DNA of 64,000 nucleotides from the NCBI RefSeq assembly GCF_032884065.1, contig NC_088867.1, positions 42,871,741-42,935,740 on the forward strand, read 5' to 3'. Shown here one piece after another: positions 1-8,176 of this stretch. This DNA comes from Artemia franciscana (taxonomy: Eukaryota > Arthropoda > Branchiopoda > Anostraca > Artemiidae). Position 1 is the stretch's first letter. Every line of letters starts with the position of its first letter. Both the position numbers and the translations under genes were made by a program. The notes beneath the pieces are model-generated. The model ran no database searches, was not told where the DNA came from, and worked only from the letters and a program-made list of their open reading frames with translations.

Positions 1-60
1 GTGATCGGATGGCATCTACCCCACCACCATATCCACCCAACCTCATTTCCCAAATACATC

Positions 61-417
61 CGATCAAAATTTTTACATAGACATTTTGTTTGAAACAGTC
101 CAATAATCAGGTAAAAAAAACTTCAGGGTCAAAATAACCCCGTGGAGCCTTCGAGAAGGTTTGTACCTTATGCCCCGGGAAGACATAAGGTTTTAACAGA
201 ACAGGTGGTGATATAATTTCGGAGGTGTCTCAAATCATTATAAATTGAAAGTTCTAGTTCCCTCTTTAAAATCCGTCCGATCAAAGTTTGACATAGCCAT
301 TTTGCAAAAATAAGTTAAAAAGATCAGATAACAAAAATCCGGGGTCGGCACAACTCCAAAGAGTTTTGGGACAAGTGTTGTAAGTTATGCCTGAGCCATA
401 TAAGGTTTTACGCGAGG
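61..417. repeat. Two diverged direct copies of a ~140-bp segment
   Basis: Copy 1 (61-200) and copy 2 (278-417) both open with CGATCAAA and share the ACATAG.CATTTTG and ATAAGGTTTTA blocks. The copies start 217 bp apart and differ at many positions, so the duplication is old. No coding content is convincing. Whether this is a local duplication or part of a longer array running off the left edge cannot be told here. Confidence 0.6.
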
Positions 418-469
418 GTTTTAAAAATAGTCCAAAGATTAGATAAGCCCAACCCCATCCCCACTGAAA

Positions 470-1335
470 CAAATTTATTAATTGTATTTTTTCCCAAAAC
501 CTATGGAAGCTGACACTTGTTCCACCATGGTCCGATCCCCCTTTCCTCCCCAAAAAAAACTTATTAATAATAAATCATGGCAGCCCCGACCCATAGCCCG
601 ACGTCTCACCACCACAAAAACTTATTATTGATAATTTTTTATCAAGATCATAAGAGCTTACCCCTGGCCCTCTCTCCGTTGTCCAGCCTCCCCCCCCCAA
701 AAAAAAAAATATTACTGATTCTTTATCCAAAAAATCACGGGAGCCCACCCTGGTCTAACCTTGCTGGCCCGAGCACCCTCCAATAAACACCTTATCAAAG
801 ATATTTTACGCCAAACATCACGAGAGCTGACCCCTGGCCCTCCCACCAAGGCTGATCACCCTTTCTCCAAAGACTTATTAGAGGTATTTTTTCCAAAAAT
901 CATGGGAGCTGACCCCTGCCCTTTTTCCATGGCCCGACGCCCCATCATCATAAAACTTATTCAAGATAGTTTAATATAAAAGTCATGGGAGCTGACCCCG
1001 GGACCTTTCTCCATTGCCCAACCTCCCTCAACCAAAACAAACTTATCGGAAAGAATCAACGGAGTTCACCCCTTGTCCTCCCTTCATGGCCCGAGGCCCC
1101 TCCATAAAACAACTTATCAACAATATTTGATTCTAAAAATCATGGGAGCTGACCCCTAGCCCTCCCACCAAGGCTGCTCCCCCTCCCTCAAAACTTGCAA
1201 AGAATCTGACCTCTGGCCCTCCCTCCGTGGCCAGACCCCCCTCCCCCAAAAACAACTTATTAGCGATATTTTATTACAAATATCGTAGGAGCTAACCCCT
1301 GGCCCTCCCGCAATGCCCATCCCCCAGGAAAAAAT
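470..1335. repeat. Degenerate tandem array, ~80-95 bp units, about ten copies
   Basis: Each unit runs CTTATTA..GATATTTTATTCCAAAAATCATGGGAGCTGACCCC, then a pyrimidine-rich CTGGCCCTCCCTCCATGGCCCGA block, then a C/A-rich spacer. Units start near 474, 560, 621, 710, 791, 871, 955, 1043, 1112 and 1256. Copies differ by substitutions and short indels, so the array is old. Short open frames here are by-products of the repeat. A satellite or minisatellite is the simplest reading. Confidence 0.75.
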
Positions 1336-1371
1336 CGAATTACCAGTAAGAGGAAATAGTAGATACGTCCG

Positions 1372-2320
1372 ATGCTAGAAAACAATAAAAGAGAGAAACT
1401 AAGGCAGTTAAACTTACTTAATGAGCTTTTCGTGACTTATGAAGATGAAAAATTCATGAATTTTACACGCTTTACTAAAAATAAATTTTCTGATTTGCTA
1501 AGTAAAGTACGAGTAAAAATAACAAAGATAAACACATATTATGAAAAAGTTGTATCCCCTGAGATTCACTTAGCCTTAACTTTGCGTAATTTTGCAATAG
1601 GAAACAGCATGACAACTTTAAACTATGAGTTCAGAGTTGGACTTTCTACTGTTTCAGAACTTTTAAAAGAGACTGCACAGACCATTTTAACATTTTTGTC
1701 TCCTAATGTTCTTGCTATTTCATGTAAGGAAGACTTAAAAGTTACTGCAACCCATATATTTTCCCGGTAGAAAATGCAAAATTGCATGAGTGCTATAGAT
1801 GGTATGTACATCTGGCTTCAATACCCTTATAGTTTTGGTTCGCAGTTTTATAACTACAAGAAATATTTAATGTGATTTTACTTGCAACTTGTGATGTGAT
1901 CTACAAATTTGTGTTGTATGATGCTGATGCCTACAGATCTGAAAGTGATGAAGGTGTCTTTCCGGTCCAAATTTGGGGAGCGCTTAGAGATACCAGGCTT
2001 CCTCCACCCAAAAAGCTTCCTGAAACTAATACCATGCATCAGTACTCTTTCTCAACGAAACCTTTTCCGCTCGAGGACTACATAATGAGGCCTTTTTCTT
2101 TTAAAACCTTACCGAACTCCAAAAGATATATAATTATAGAGTGTCCTTAGTTTGCAGGTTAATTGAGAACACTTTTGGTATTTTCGTGCAATGGTTCAGA
2201 CTGTTTAGATTGGAAACAATCGTGCAGCCTGAAAAGTTGATGACTTTTGTGGAATGTACACTTTGCCTTCACAAATATATAATCACTTTACATGATACCC
2301 AAAATAATACAAAAGAGTCT
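1372..2320 (+). pseudogene. Decayed PIF/Harbinger (HARBI1-like) transposase
   Basis: The first 132-codon frame (1372-1770) reads like the N-terminal part of a HARBI1-like nuclease: FTRFTKNKFSDLL, then SPEIHLALTLRNFAIGNS, then YEFRVGLSTVSELL. A stop ends it. The same frame then continues with AIDGMYIWLQYPYSFGSQFYNYKKY, a frame change follows, and ILLATCDVIYKFVLYDADAYRSESDEGVF continues. After another shift RLIENTFGIFVQWFRLF follows. The family's catalytic acidic residues (AIDG Asp, DADA Asp, IENTFG Glu) are all still visible, but the frame is broken at least three times. Terminal inverted repeats and a TA-rich 3-bp target duplication were not located, so the element ends are unknown. It is a plain cut-and-paste DNA transposon remnant, not a host HARBI1 gene. 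Confidence 0.8.
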
Positions 2321-2356
2321 GCAGTATCTATTTTGAATGCCTCATCCGGAGTATAA

Positions 2357-3199
2357 GTCGCACATCAAGTAAAAACACTGCAAGACAATCTAGAGATTTT
2401 AGAGAAATACTTCCCAACTACTTCTTTTCTCCAGATGGGCATACTACTTTATAGAGAGTTCATGTACTGCAAAATTCCTTCTAAAGCTGCCAACTTTTTA
2501 TCTCATATTTTTTACAAAAGTATGCTTTGTTACAAAATAATTTTGATAGGATTTTGTCAGTGTCCATGTGATCTTTAATGTCCTTCTTTTCTGTCATTTT
2601 TTATCCATTTTTCAGAATTTGAGAAGTAAATTCTCACTATAATTATTTTGACTCTCATTCTTTATTTCTCTATAATCTCAATGACCGTCATTACCCTAAA
2701 AATTAGTGATACCCATTCATTCTTATCATGTCTCTTTCAATCTTGCAAACTCTTCTAAAAAAAATCACTTTCAACTTTTCTCACAGTTTTTTCATTTAGG
2801 TTTTTTTTTTAAATCTATTTAATCAAAATGGATAAAAAGAGATGATGATATAACTGAGCTGTAATAACCATGGTAAAAAATTATCCAACGAATCGATTTA
2901 ATTAGCCAAAAGGTGCGAATCTCTTAGTGTGTCATCGATTTAAACTATTAGTGTTTTATTATGCGTATTGTCAACTAATTTCATAATTTTTCAAAGTTGT
3001 TAAGCCAAATTAATTTATTCATTATTTTGTAGTCACTTCCTGTATTTTTTTAAATATACCAAAGTATGTTAAATCTCAATCCAAATTTACACTGAATTAC
3101 GTTTCCACGCTTCTGTTGACGTAAAGTCGGGCAAATTTCAACTCTGTCTTATACGTGATTTTCTTACGTTACGTAGCGTGCAATTTATACATCACTAGG
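2357..3199. other. AT-rich stretch, nothing recognised
   Basis: I see only AT-rich sequence with T runs. No convincing coding frame, terminal repeat or RNA gene is visible. The first part may still belong to the Harbinger element's 3' region. Confidence 0.5.
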
Positions 3200-3202
3200 T
3201 GT

Positions 3203-3403
3203 TTAACTACATAAAACTTGCGAATATACAACATTCTTGGCTGTCCCATTGTCTGTGCATATAAATAGATTGTCAGGTTTACCGACTCTTGAACATGCAA
3301 CATATAATTGTCCATGGGAAAAACAATCTGTATTCAGAACTATACCTCATTATTCTAATGATTTCCCTTGAGCTTTGTTGATGGTGATTGCTAATCGAAC
3401 ATT
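3203..3403 (-). pseudogene. Helitron helicase C-terminal fragment
   Basis: The - strand frame reads NVRLAITINKAQGKSLE, then two consecutive stop codons, then GIVLNTDCFSHGQLYVACSRVGKPDNLFICTDNGTAKNVVYSQVLCS and a terminal TAA at 3205-3203. INKAQG and FSHGQLYVA.SRV are the last conserved helicase motifs (V and VI) of Rep-Hel proteins of Helitrons, related to Pif1 helicases. Only about 65 residues of a protein normally over 1,000 long remain. Upstream coding sequence has been replaced by a minisatellite. It cannot make a working helicase. Confidence 0.8.
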
Positions 3404-3765
3404 CCCTGTGTCCCCGTCGTCATTTATATATCCCCCTGTGCCCCCCGGCGTCCCCGTTGTTGTTGTTTCCCTGTGTCCCGGTCGTCATTTGTGTCCTGGT
3501 GTCCCAGTCTGTAGTTTCTCTTTGAGTGTCCTGGTCGTCATTTATATTCCCTGTGTCCTGGTCGTCATTTGTGTCCCGGTGCTTTGTTGATGGTGATTGC
3601 TAATCGAACATTCCTTGTGTCCCGGTCGCTTTCTCTTGGAGTGTCCCGGTCGTCATTTATATTCCCTATGTCCCGGTGTCCCGGTGTCCCGACGTCATCG
3701 TCATAATGACGACATGACGACCTGATGGCATGACGTCACTCGACACACAGACACACACAACTTAT
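3404..3765. repeat. Minisatellite inside the Helitron remnant
   Basis: The + strand repeats short blocks such as GTGTCCCGGTCGTCATTTAT and ATTCCCTGTGTCCCGG in varying order, with a second copy of the helicase-derived GCTTTGTTGATGGTGATTGC stretch at 3581. The array therefore includes a duplicated scrap of coding DNA, which suggests growth by unequal or replication-slip copying after the element lost its coding region. Confidence 0.75.
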
Positions 3766-3780
3766 TTTTATATATATAGA

Positions 3781-4290
3781 TTAATTTTGACCGAAAGGTT
3801 TGTAGCAATCCGTAAGATGGTCAGTCTGAGTTGAAAACGTTAGCCAAATTATGGTCTGAAAGGCTCTTAACGCCTAGCTATTTTAATGGAAGAAACTAAA
3901 GCAAGTTTTGTTGTCTTCAACCTACATGGAGCCAGAGATAAGAGAAGATTTGGTTAGTTTTACTCTGTTTCTGTCAAATGTGTCTATACATCTTCTGCTT
4001 TAGTATAAGTTTAGTTTAAGGACTTTGTGCTATCTTTAAAAGTAGGTCTTGTTGAGTTAACGAAATGAAAGTTTCAATTCCATGTATTGTGACAATATGT
4101 AGGCCTACCCTGTATTGCACATATGTTTTGAGTTATCAATTATTTTGGCCAATTTTTATCTCAGTTTGAAGGAAGACTTGTAGAGAATTCACTGCACATA
4201 CCTACAACTGAGGCTAAATATTTGCTTATTATGCAACAGACTATTGGGGCAAAGTTCATTTCCAATGTAGCATGCATGAATGTTATATTT
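3781..4290. other. Unannotated stretch
   Basis: Moderately AT-rich sequence between the Helitron and the nested MITE block. I see no coding frame, repeat or RNA structure that can be supported. Confidence 0.5.
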
Positions 4291-4570
4291 GGTGAAATTC
4301 CAGTTTATGTGCTTTAAGGGTCTTGGCTTGGAAAATGAAAATTTCAGTAATGGATCCAGGGCCAAAAATATATGCTACTTTGGGAATATATTGCCAAACT
4401 TCTATGTTAACACTCTTCTGATTTCTGAGTCTTAGGAATTTGCTTAATTGTTGAAATTTTGACAAAACCAAATTTTTCCTTAATTTTCAGTTATCAGGTT
4501 CTTTTTCTCTGGTTTTGGTTTTGAAAAAATACAAGTCCTGTTATGTGAGTAGAATTTTAAGCCATATCAA

Positions 4571-4814
4571 TAGGGATATAATATGCTATAGGGCAGGGGG
4601 CAACTATCCCCTTCAGACCCAAGTTTGCCCCCTGCTGAAATTTAGTTTCTGCAAAATAAAAGTCAAAATTAAGAAAAATCCAAAGATCAGGTCAGTCTTC
4701 ATTATTATATCTTTGCCTTTATGGTAATAAATTACCATATTTTCACTTGATTTAGGAAAATTTGCTCTAAGTTTGCTTCCCTCCACCCAGGATTTTGACA
4801 AAATTACACCACTG
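4571..4814. mobile_element. hAT-type MITE inside the outer foldback MITE
   Basis: This 244-bp insert is a diverged relative of the element at 29299-29570. It shares GCTATAGGGCAGGGGGC, GAAATTTAGTT, ATATCTTTGCCTTTATGGTA and AGGATTTTGACAAAATTA. Its ends (TAGGGATATAATATG and TACACCACTG) are mutated versions of CAGGGGCGTAATTTG and TAAGCCACTG. Flanks CATATCAA and CATGCTAA agree at 6 of 8 positions, as expected for an old 8-bp duplication. Non-coding. Confidence 0.65.
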
Positions 4815-4992
4815 CATGCTAATGGCTTCTAAATTTAGGAAATGCATGTGCAGATCTTTTAAACCTCATAAATTAGGTTTAAGTAAAGTTGTGAAGCTTA
4901 GAACAGTTTTTTGTAATCTCTTTAAGCAGAAGATCTATTCTGCAAAGTTTCACTTTTATAACACAAAGATTTTTAGAGATTATTAAAGTCAG

Positions 4993-5625
4993 GGTAACAT
5001 TCTAGTTAAGTGACTTCTTGCTATCTTGGAAAGGGGTTAGGTTAGGAAAATAAAACTTTTGGAGATGGGTCTACAGGCTAAAGTATATCCTGGGAAGGTA
5101 TTTTAAAGTACCCACCTCCACTCCTTCTCCCTCTTAAGGGCCCTGAAATTTGTCTACATGGCAGGTCTATGCCTATTGAAATTTTGACAAAACAACATTT
5201 TACCTTAATTTTCAGTTACTAGTTGGTTTTTCTCCACCTTTAGGTCTGAAAATGCAATTCCTGTTATTTGAGTAGAATTTTGAGACATATCAATGGGTTT
5301 TTTTTTTTCAAAATTTGGGAAATGTGCTTGCATATCTTTAAAACCTTATAAATTGAAATTGAGCAAAGTTGTGAAGCTGAAAACAATTTTGTTGTACTTC
5401 ACTTAAGCAGAAGATCTATTTTGCAAGGTTTCACTTTTATAGCACACATATTTTTTAAAGGTCATCAAAGGTCAGGGCCCTCTAGAGGGAGAAGGAGTAG
5501 AGGTAGGTACTTAAAAATACCTTCCTCACACATACTTTAGTCTTTAGACACATCCCTGAAAGTTTTATTTTCCTAACCTAACCCCTTTCTGAGATAGCAA
5601 GAAGTCACTTAAATAGAATTTTACC
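4993..5625. mobile_element. Foldback MITE family A, younger copy, 8-bp target duplication
   Basis: The 633-bp element starts GGTAACATTCTAGTTAAGTG and ends TAGAATTTTACC. The inverted terminal repeats run on for more than 130 bp (CTTGCTATCTTGG, GGGGTTAGGTTAGGAAAATA and so on). It is flanked by exact AAAGTCAG copies at 4985-4992 and 5626-5633. The interrupted target is itself a family A element, so the empty site can be read from the intact copy near 62.3-62.9 kb. It has no coding capacity and must be mobilised in trans. Ends GG..CC with an 8-bp duplication fit Merlin-like or hAT-like transposases. The superfamily is not settled. Confidence 0.85.
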
Positions 5626-5793
5626 AAAGTCAGGGCCCTCTAAAGAAGGAATTACTAGAGGTATGTAGCCTACTTTAAAGTATCTTCCTAGGACATAGGC
5701 TACTTTAGTCTGTAGATCCATCCCTTAAAATTCCATTTTCCAAACCTAGCCCCTTCCCAAGACACCAAACAGTAGTTAAACTTGAGTTTTACC

Positions 5794-6924
5794 AGAAAAT
5801 TTACCATTTGTCACATGATTAGCTTGACAATCTGAATTCTGACATATAGAATAATAAAATTCTAGGTTAATTTAGGTTCGTTTTTCTATCTTGGAAAGAT
5901 AGAAAAAACTAGCATGTCTCCAAAAAGAGACATAATAAAATAAAAAGAGAAGTGCTCTTAGATTGCTAGTTTTGTGCTCTCTTTTATGGTTAACTTTGTG
6001 TTTATCACAATTTGCCCTTGCCACCCTAATGGTCTCATATATAGACTCAGAATATATAGGCAATCAAAAGAAAGAAAATAATTTAATTCTTACTTTAAAA
6101 TATGCAGCATCAATAGAAAAAACAACTAACAAATATATATTATTAAAGCTATATTTGTGTCTATCAGAGGGGTGTGTCTATATTTTTCAGGTTAAGGACT
6201 ATTATTTTGAAAAGGAACCAAAATAAGGAATCTATTGGTTTCTAGTTTATGTTAGTTTTGTATTTAACCCAGGACTTCATGATGGGGGGAGGGGGCTAGA
6301 GAGCAATTGTCATACATACAACTATAACCATAAAATCAACAATGTAAAAATGTCTTCCTTTTTTATGTAGCATGCCTCCTTTTGGAGAGCTGCTATTTTC
6401 CAGCCCTACAATCAAATCATCCTTTAGGAAGGTGTTTACCTCCTTTCTATTTAGTTCTAAGGGCTAGAAGATCACACAGAAGACAAGTATACCTGAATTT
6501 AGTGAAAACAAAATTGCCTCCTTAACTTTTAAGTAACCCTGTTTTTCTTTGACTATGCTTTGAAATTGTGTTTCTAATCAATAATTAATAGTTCAAGTGA
6601 TATTAGGATTTTATTTTTTCTAATATATTTTATAATAAAATATTGTTCCAGATACCAACTTCCTACCTTTTCATTAGCACTGTCTTATTTGTATACATTC
6701 TATAACCTGAATATAAAGTTTATCTTACCAAAATGCAACTTCCAGTGATTTGAGTAGAAGTTGAAGTCATTTAGGTTCTTTTTATTAATTTTGCAAATTC
6801 TTTAATATAATTTAACATATTCCTAAGAAGAATTCTACAATTCCATTGCCAATGTTTTGTTTGTTTGCTTTCTATCATCTGGATAAGAAGTTTTCTTGCT
6901 AAAATGCTAAGTTTCCCGTAGTTT
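5794..6924. other. AT-rich stretch, no gene recognised
   Basis: Short open frames occur on both strands (for example around 5963-6226) but show no domain, codon pattern or similarity I recognise. Around 6720-6780 a TTTGAGTAGAA stretch echoes the interior of MITE family A, too weakly to delimit. Nothing else is supported. Confidence 0.45.
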
Positions 6925-7330
6925 TTAAAGGTGTTTGCTCACTGATAACATATACCTAGAAATTAAATGACAATGTTGTTCATATTGAAGAATCTGTGCT
7001 TTTAAGAGCTCTGTAATTATAGTTTCGTCAATGCTGCCAAATGCAGCCTCAAAATTAACTAACATTGCAATTAATATTTTTCTTTGGTCTCTTGGTTGTC
7101 TCAAAGCAGCTTTGAGAAGAATTAAATTGTCCACTGGACATCTACCTACTACAGAACCTAGATTGAGAGCCATCCAATGAACTGTTTAAAGTTCTTTCAA
7201 TCATTTTCTATAAGAAGCTTTCACAGGTTAGATAAAAGTAAGACAGGTCTGCAAAAGTTATTTTTCCTGGTTTGAGGATCGATTTTAAACAAGGAGCAGT
7301 TAATTTTGAGAATGATCCTTGTATTGAATA
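6925..7330 (-). pseudogene. LINE reverse-transcriptase scrap
   Basis: The - strand frame (7173-6925) contains GRCPVDNLILLKAALRQPRDQRKILIAMLVNFEAAFGSIDETII. This matches the RT fingers/palm pattern of non-LTR elements, where GR..VDNL..L precedes a .V.F..AFD.VDR block; here the key motif-A Asp is Gly (AAFGSID). Upstream, up to about 7330, stop-interrupted sequence still resembles the preceding RT region. The rest of the element is absent, so this is a short, old fragment. The clade cannot be fixed from this piece. Confidence 0.6.
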
Positions 7331-8176
7331 TGCCATTGAAAAATCCTAAGTTATTTCATTAACTTAAACACTTTGCTTGCCAGTTCATGCAGATTACTCC
7401 CATAGCTCCAAATCAAAAGATCATAAGTGAATCTGAGTAACACTTTGGAGAGGAACAGAATTGGGCTGAGCAATGTTTCCATTATTGTTGTTTTTTTCTG
7501 TGGATAAGCTTTAGTATTTTCTATGGGCTTAACCATATAATTTTGGATAATTATCTTAAAGTCACACAAAATCAGTCAGAAATTTAGTGATAAAATCACA
7601 AATTATTGGCCAAAGTACCAGTATTAAGAACTTATTCAATAAAATTACATTCATCAAAGCAGTGTTTAATTTCTATGTCAATGTTAATTTTTACTTGACA
7701 GATTTATAATTTACAGTCACAATTATGATTTTTGAAGTAAACAATAAAATAATGCCCTCTTTGCAGTATTTAATTGCATGCAATCAAAGTCTTATTCTTT
7801 CCCATGTTTATTAGACTATTCTCAGCTTGCAAAACATAAAACCATTGTTTTTGCTTATAAGAGATGTCAAAAGAAAATCTTGATTTGTATGTTGCTGTTC
7901 TTTTCTTTCATTCCATTCTGTTCATCAGAGCAATGAGGAGAGTAGATTGATGATTGACCAACATTTAACAAGAACAAAACTTTTTCACTCATGTTGTAGC
8001 TTGATGCCACTGAGAATTAAAAAACAGAGTTAACAGTTTACAGTTTAAACAAGTGAAGTATTTTTTTTTTATTTTTGAAATTCAAAAAGAGACCAAAGCA
8101 ATAATTACTTAAAGTTTTAATGTTTAAGAGATCCTAGTAATTAATGCTAAAGTAATCAAGTACTTCAAAGATCATA
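7331..8176. other. Unannotated stretch upstream of the hAT insertion
   Basis: AT-rich sequence, probably part of a Pex14 intron or its 5' flank. I looked for the missing first coding exon of Pex14 (a short stretch ending before VSTAVRFLQ with a GT donor) and found no candidate I could defend. Confidence 0.4.

Larger units (their letters stand above)
3200..3780 (-). mobile_element. Helitron remnant: 5' end joined to helicase C-terminus
   Basis: On the - strand the element opens at 3780 with TCTATATATATAAAAATAAG, a typical Helitron 5' terminus. It is preceded by A, as expected for insertion at AT. A 360-bp minisatellite follows, then the last part of the Rep-helicase frame. The Rep domain and most of the helicase are missing, so this is an internally deleted or rearranged copy. 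No 3' hairpin with CTRR end was recognised below 3200, so that border is approximate. Confidence 0.72.
4291..5793. mobile_element. Outer copy of GG-ended foldback MITE (family A), carrying two insertions
   Basis: The left end GGTGAAATTCCAGTTTA and the right end (reverse complement GGTAAAACTCAAGTTTA) are diverged versions of the terminal inverted repeat of the copy at 62201-62927. Internal landmarks match too: TTTTGACAAAAC, TTAATTTTCAGTTA, and AAGTTGTGAAGCT. It is interrupted by a hAT-type MITE (4571-4814) and a younger family A copy (4993-5625). Without those insertions it would be about 620 bp. No convincing 8-bp flanking duplication remains, which fits its being the oldest layer. Confidence 0.75.

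Noticed and set aside
281-979. Several short open frames on both strands
   Set aside because: They are by-products of the tandem array with pyrimidine-rich units.
3375-3590. 71-codon + strand frame rich in Val, Pro and Cys
   Set aside because: It is the antisense reading of the Helitron minisatellite, not a gene.
5872-6226. Pair of overlapping opposite-strand frames
   Set aside because: No domain on either strand; an AT-rich stretch with a small inverted TCTATCTTGGAAAGATAGA palindrome only.
7866-7895. ATGTCAAAAGAAAATCTTG as a possible first Pex14 coding exon
   Set aside because: It resembles the expected start (short, Glu/Asn/Leu) but no GT donor in the right phase follows.
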